Below, piece after piece: positions 61,349 to 64,000 of a DNA stretch of 64,000 nt. The notes beneath the pieces are model-generated. The model made no database searches. It saw nothing but the letters and a program-made list of their open reading frames with translations, and was not told the DNA's origin. The translations under genes were made by a program, and so were the position numbers. Positions within the stretch are counted from its first letter, which is position 1. Each line of letters starts with the position of its first letter. The stretch is from Buttiauxella ferragutiae (GTDB lineage: Bacteria; Pseudomonadota; Gammaproteobacteria; Enterobacterales; Enterobacteriaceae). The stretch is from NCBI RefSeq assembly GCF_001654915.1, contig NZ_LXEQ01000001.1; one strand, written 5' to 3'.

Positions 61349-63340
61349 ATGTCATTAAAAGGGCTGCGTTTCACACTGGAGGTAGACGGCCAGGCGCCGG
61401 ATACGTTCGCGGTTGTCAACTTTTTGCTAATGCAAAAATATTCTTTACCATTTGTTCTGGACGTAGATGTTGTCAGTAAGTCATTTGATCGGGAAGCGAA
61501 AGTTTTACTGGAAAAGAACGTCACACTGACCATCTGGCAGGGAATGAAGGCACTGCGTTCTGTCAAAGGTGTTATAGCCAGCTTTGGGATGCAAAATAAT
61601 GACCAATGGCAGATGCAATACCGCTTCAGAATTCACCCAACCCTGTGGCGCTGTGGTTTGCGACAGAACTTTCGTATATTCCAGCAACAAGATATCAAGG
61701 CAATCTCAAGCACTCTGCTTAATGAAAATGGTGTGACTGATTGGTCTCCATCCTTTTATCAAAAGCATTCTCCGCGAGAATTCTGCGTGCAATACGGCGA
61801 ATCAGATTTAGATTTTCTGAATCGACTGTGGTCCGAAGAGGGGATTTTCTTTTATGACAAAATGTCCGCAGATGGGCCGAACCAAAAACTGACACTGTGT
61901 GATGATGTGGCAGGCCTATCCAAGTTACCGAATCCCATTTCGTTCAACCCGAATACGACAACCGAAGTCACTGATGAATGTATCAGCGTGTTCTGTTACG
62001 AGGCGAATGTCCGGCCTTCATCAGTTATGAGCCAGGATTACACCTTTAAAGTTCCAGGGTGGCAAGGGCAATACCAACAGAAAGGTATAAACCTAAATAA
62101 CCAGTTCTCACAATATGAAATCTTTGACTATCCAGGCAGGTTCAAGGATGAGCAACACGGCCAGGATTTTACTCGCTACCAGATGGACGGGCTGCGTAAC
62201 GATGCAGAAAAAGGCACCGGAACCACTAACTCACCGAAACTATGGCCTGGAACAAACTTCACGCTGGTGAAGCATCCGCAGGAACCTCTGAACCGTAGTT
62301 GGCAGATCGTCAGCAGTATTATCACGGGTGCCCAACCTCAGGCACAACATGGTAATCAGGGACAAGGAACCACACTAAGCAACCAGTTCACAGCAATACC
62401 AGCAGACAGAACCTGGCGCATTTCACCTCGATCTAAACCTAAAGTAGATGGCCCCCAAAGCGCCATTGTCACAGGCCCAGCCGGTGAAGAAATTTTTTGT
62501 GACGAACATGGCCGGGTACGAGTGAAATTCCACTGGGACAGATACAACCCAAAAACTGAAGACAGTTCCTGCTGGGTTCGGGTATCACAGGCCTGGGCAG
62601 GCGCGGGGTTTGGCAACCTGGCTATCCCGCGTATAGGTCAAGAAGTGATCGTGGACTTCCTCAATGGCGACCCGGATCAGCCCATCATTATGGGACGGAC
62701 TTATCATCAGGATAACCGTTCTCCAGGCGGCCTGCCTGGCACCAAAACTCAGATGACTATTCGTTCGAAAACCTACAAAGGCGATGGTTTTAATGAACTG
62801 CGCTTTGAAGATGCAACCGGTAAGGAACAGGTTTACATCCACGCCCAGAAAGACATGCAAACGGAAGTGCTGCATGACAGGACAACGACAGTAAACCACG
62901 ACCATACCGAAACCGTGAAGAATAACCAGACGGTCACCGTTGTGGTCGGTCAGACCATCAATGTGGGGAGTAAGAAGGAAGGTGGTCATGACCAGAAAAT
63001 CACTGTCTCCCATGATCAAAAGATAGCTGTGCAGAATGATCAGACGCTGGATATCACGGAAAATCGCGAGAAAAACGTCGGAGGAGATCAGAAAGCAGTC
63101 ATCGCCGGTGAAGATAATGAAACGGTAAAAAAGTCTCAAAAAATCAAGGTAGAACAGAACTATGCGCTTGATGTGGACCACGAAACCCAAATTAAATCAG
63201 TGGATAAAATCGAACTAATATGCGGTTCCAGCTCCATCACGCTGGAAAACAGCGGGAAGGTCATCATCAAAGGTACCGAATTTGAATTCACTGCCAGCGG
63301 TCCCGTGGAGATCAAGGGTAAAGATGTTCATCTTAATTAA
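61349..63340 (+). CDS. vgrG: T6SS spike protein VgrG (TssI)
   Basis: 663-residue trimeric spike homologous to phage gp27/gp5. The N-terminal gp27-like part contains REFCVQYGESDLDFLNRLWS and EEGIFFYD; the gp5 OB-fold follows (GRVRVKFHWDRY; CWVRVSQAWAGAGFGNLAIP; RIGQEVIVDFLNGDPDQPII), and the C-terminus is a long beta-helix of short Asp/Thr/Val repeats (for example TVNHDHTETVKNNQTVTVVV). It ends at the needle (EIKGKDVHLN) with no effector extension, so cargo must bind through an adaptor or PAAR protein. The ribosome binding site GGGAGG precedes the ATG. Confidence 0.96.
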   Translation: MSLKGLRFTLEVDGQAPDTFAVVNFLLMQKYSLPFVLDVDVVSKSFDREAKVLLEKNVTLTIWQGMKALRSVKGVIASFGMQNNDQWQMQYRFRIHPTLWRCGLRQNFRIFQQQDIKAISSTLLNENGVTDWSPSFYQKHSPREFCVQYGESDLDFLNRLWSEEGIFFYDKMSADGPNQKLTLCDDVAGLSKLPNPISFNPNTTTEVTDECISVFCYEANVRPSSVMSQDYTFKVPGWQGQYQQKGINLNNQFSQYEIFDYPGRFKDEQHGQDFTRYQMDGLRNDAEKGTGTTNSPKLWPGTNFTLVKHPQEPLNRSWQIVSSIITGAQPQAQHGNQGQGTTLSNQFTAIPADRTWRISPRSKPKVDGPQSAIVTGPAGEEIFCDEHGRVRVKFHWDRYNPKTEDSSCWVRVSQAWAGAGFGNLAIPRIGQEVIVDFLNGDPDQPIIMGRTYHQDNRSPGGLPGTKTQMTIRSKTYKGDGFNELRFEDATGKEQVYIHAQKDMQTEVLHDRTTTVNHDHTETVKNNQTVTVVVGQTINVGSKKEGGHDQKITVSHDQKIAVQNDQTLDITENREKNVGGDQKAVIAGEDNETVKKSQKIKVEQNYALDVDHETQIKSVDKIELICGSSSITLENSGKVIIKGTEFEFTASGPVEIKGKDVHLN

Positions 63341-63395
63341 AAGCAGCTCAGCATATTAAAAAATTAGTGAACGTCATGACAGATAAGGAGAACTC

Positions 63396-64000
63396 ATGTC
63401 TGTTTTACCTGAACCCAAATTACGTATTCTGGATAATCAGACGGGTTTGACTACTTTTCAGTACGACAAAATGGCTCCGGGAAAGGTGTTTCATGATGTT
63501 GTAGTAGTGAAAGCCAGCTTTAATCTGCTACCTGGTGGCCTTTGCCCTATTCCCCAGCCAGCAGTACTGTTTCTTGCTGATAAATACCGCCAGCCTGATG
63601 ACCCAATGAGTTCTTCTCTGCTTCAGGCAGGGGATCTTGTTTTGGGTAAACCCGGTACCGATATATTGGTTACTGGGTCAGTTTATGCCGATTGCCCCAC
63701 ACAACATTTTCAGACAGGTTTACGCATCAGCAACCGTCACAACACGCTGGTTGATTACACCTGCATAGCCACTGGAAAGCGTTGCTGGCAACACACTGAA
63801 CGGCTGGGATGGCATATGAGTGAACCCGCCCTGACAGAACACGTTCCGATTGCCTACGAACTAGCCTATGGCGGACGCAACGTAATTCCTGATACCCCAC
63901 CTGAAGAGTGGGAAATTTATGCCCCTAATCCTTCAGGCAATGGTTTTAGTTTTGCAGGCTGCTCAACTGATGACCAGTTCCCCGCCCCGCAGTGGGAACC
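63396..64000 (+). CDS. DUF2169 family T6SS adaptor protein, partial (3' end outside window)
   Basis: Reading frame open to the window edge, 201 complete codons. It starts MSVLPEPKLRILDNQTGLTT after an AAGGAG ribosome binding site 55 bases behind vgrG. DVVVVKASFNLLPGGLCPIP, VPIAYELAYGG and WEIYAPNPSGNGFSFAGC fit the DUF2169 family, whose members load effectors (often with PAAR or Rhs partners) onto VgrG. The effector and PAAR genes are expected to the right of the window. Confidence 0.82.
   Translation, partial: MSVLPEPKLRILDNQTGLTTFQYDKMAPGKVFHDVVVVKASFNLLPGGLCPIPQPAVLFLADKYRQPDDPMSSSLLQAGDLVLGKPGTDILVTGSVYADCPTQHFQTGLRISNRHNTLVDYTCIATGKRCWQHTERLGWHMSEPALTEHVPIAYELAYGGRNVIPDTPPEEWEIYAPNPSGNGFSFAGCSTDDQFPAPQWE

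Noticed and set aside
62585..63190. 201-codon antisense frame inside the vgrG repeat region
   Set aside because: It arises from the repetitive beta-helix coding sequence; its repeats simply mirror those of VgrG.
62860..63190. Tandem DNA repeats or CRISPR-like array at the vgrG end
   Set aside because: The periodicity is at the protein level (short Asp/Thr/Val units of the VgrG spike) with no constant DNA repeat or spacers. No CRISPR array was seen anywhere in the window.

Overview
The window comes from a chromosome of the family Enterobacteriaceae. The core genes (dcw cluster, cra, ilvIH, leuO, leuABCD, mutY-yggX-mltC, nupG, speC, a tRNA-Phe next to speC) match Escherichia coli proteins almost residue for residue in length and motifs as I remember them. 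The organism is not E. coli: leuABCD is joined directly to yggN, and about 31 kb of accessory DNA follows the tRNA-Phe gene. Base composition looks close to 50% GC in the core. The genus cannot be fixed from this sequence alone.

Layout. (1) 1-12559, minus strand: the division and cell wall (dcw) cluster read from its end back to its start: murC (cut by the window edge), murG, ftsW, murD, mraY, murF, murE, ftsI, ftsL, rsmH, mraZ. The genes overlap or nearly touch. A recognisable mraZ promoter and three 10-bp-spaced MraZ boxes lie at the head. (2) 13004-17782, minus strand: cra, ilvIH and leuO. (3) 18390-23340, plus strand: the leucine operon with leader peptide leuL, attenuator, leuA, leuB, leuC and leuD. 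(4) 23361-32041: a block that in E. coli sits far from leu (yggN, yggL, trmB / mutY, yggX, mltC, nupG / speC). A REP-like palindrome lies at the join with leuD and a second one between nupG and speC. (5) 32104-32253: pheV-type tRNA-Phe with promoter and terminator. (6) 32473-38299: accessory genes, namely an SDR oxidoreductase, an orphan amino-acid-type periplasmic binding protein, an M14-like (DUF2817-type) hydrolase, a non-heme Fe(II)/2-oxoglutarate oxygenase, a LysR regulator and an unknown lipoprotein. (7) 38457-64000: a type VI secretion system (T6SS).

The T6SS holds all 13 core parts in the window. The minus-strand run is, in transcription order, tssB, tssC, tssE, tssF, tssG, an FHA-type gene, tssJ, tssK, tssL, tssH (clpV), vasI, tssA, tssM, a divergent second hcp, a toxin-like gene, two paralogous small membrane proteins and a VasL/TagA-like gene. 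The divergent plus-strand run is hcp, vgrG and the start of a DUF2169-type adaptor gene cut by the window edge.

The most striking feature is in the AT-rich cargo segment between tssM and the vasL-like gene. A probable membrane-active effector, encoded 19 bases after its own Hcp, is split by a run of ten G residues. One G fewer (or two more) restores a single 286-residue reading frame that begins at a strong ribosome binding site. This is either a phase-variable T6SS toxin or a homopolymer sequencing error. Two related four-helix membrane proteins directly downstream look like its immunity proteins.
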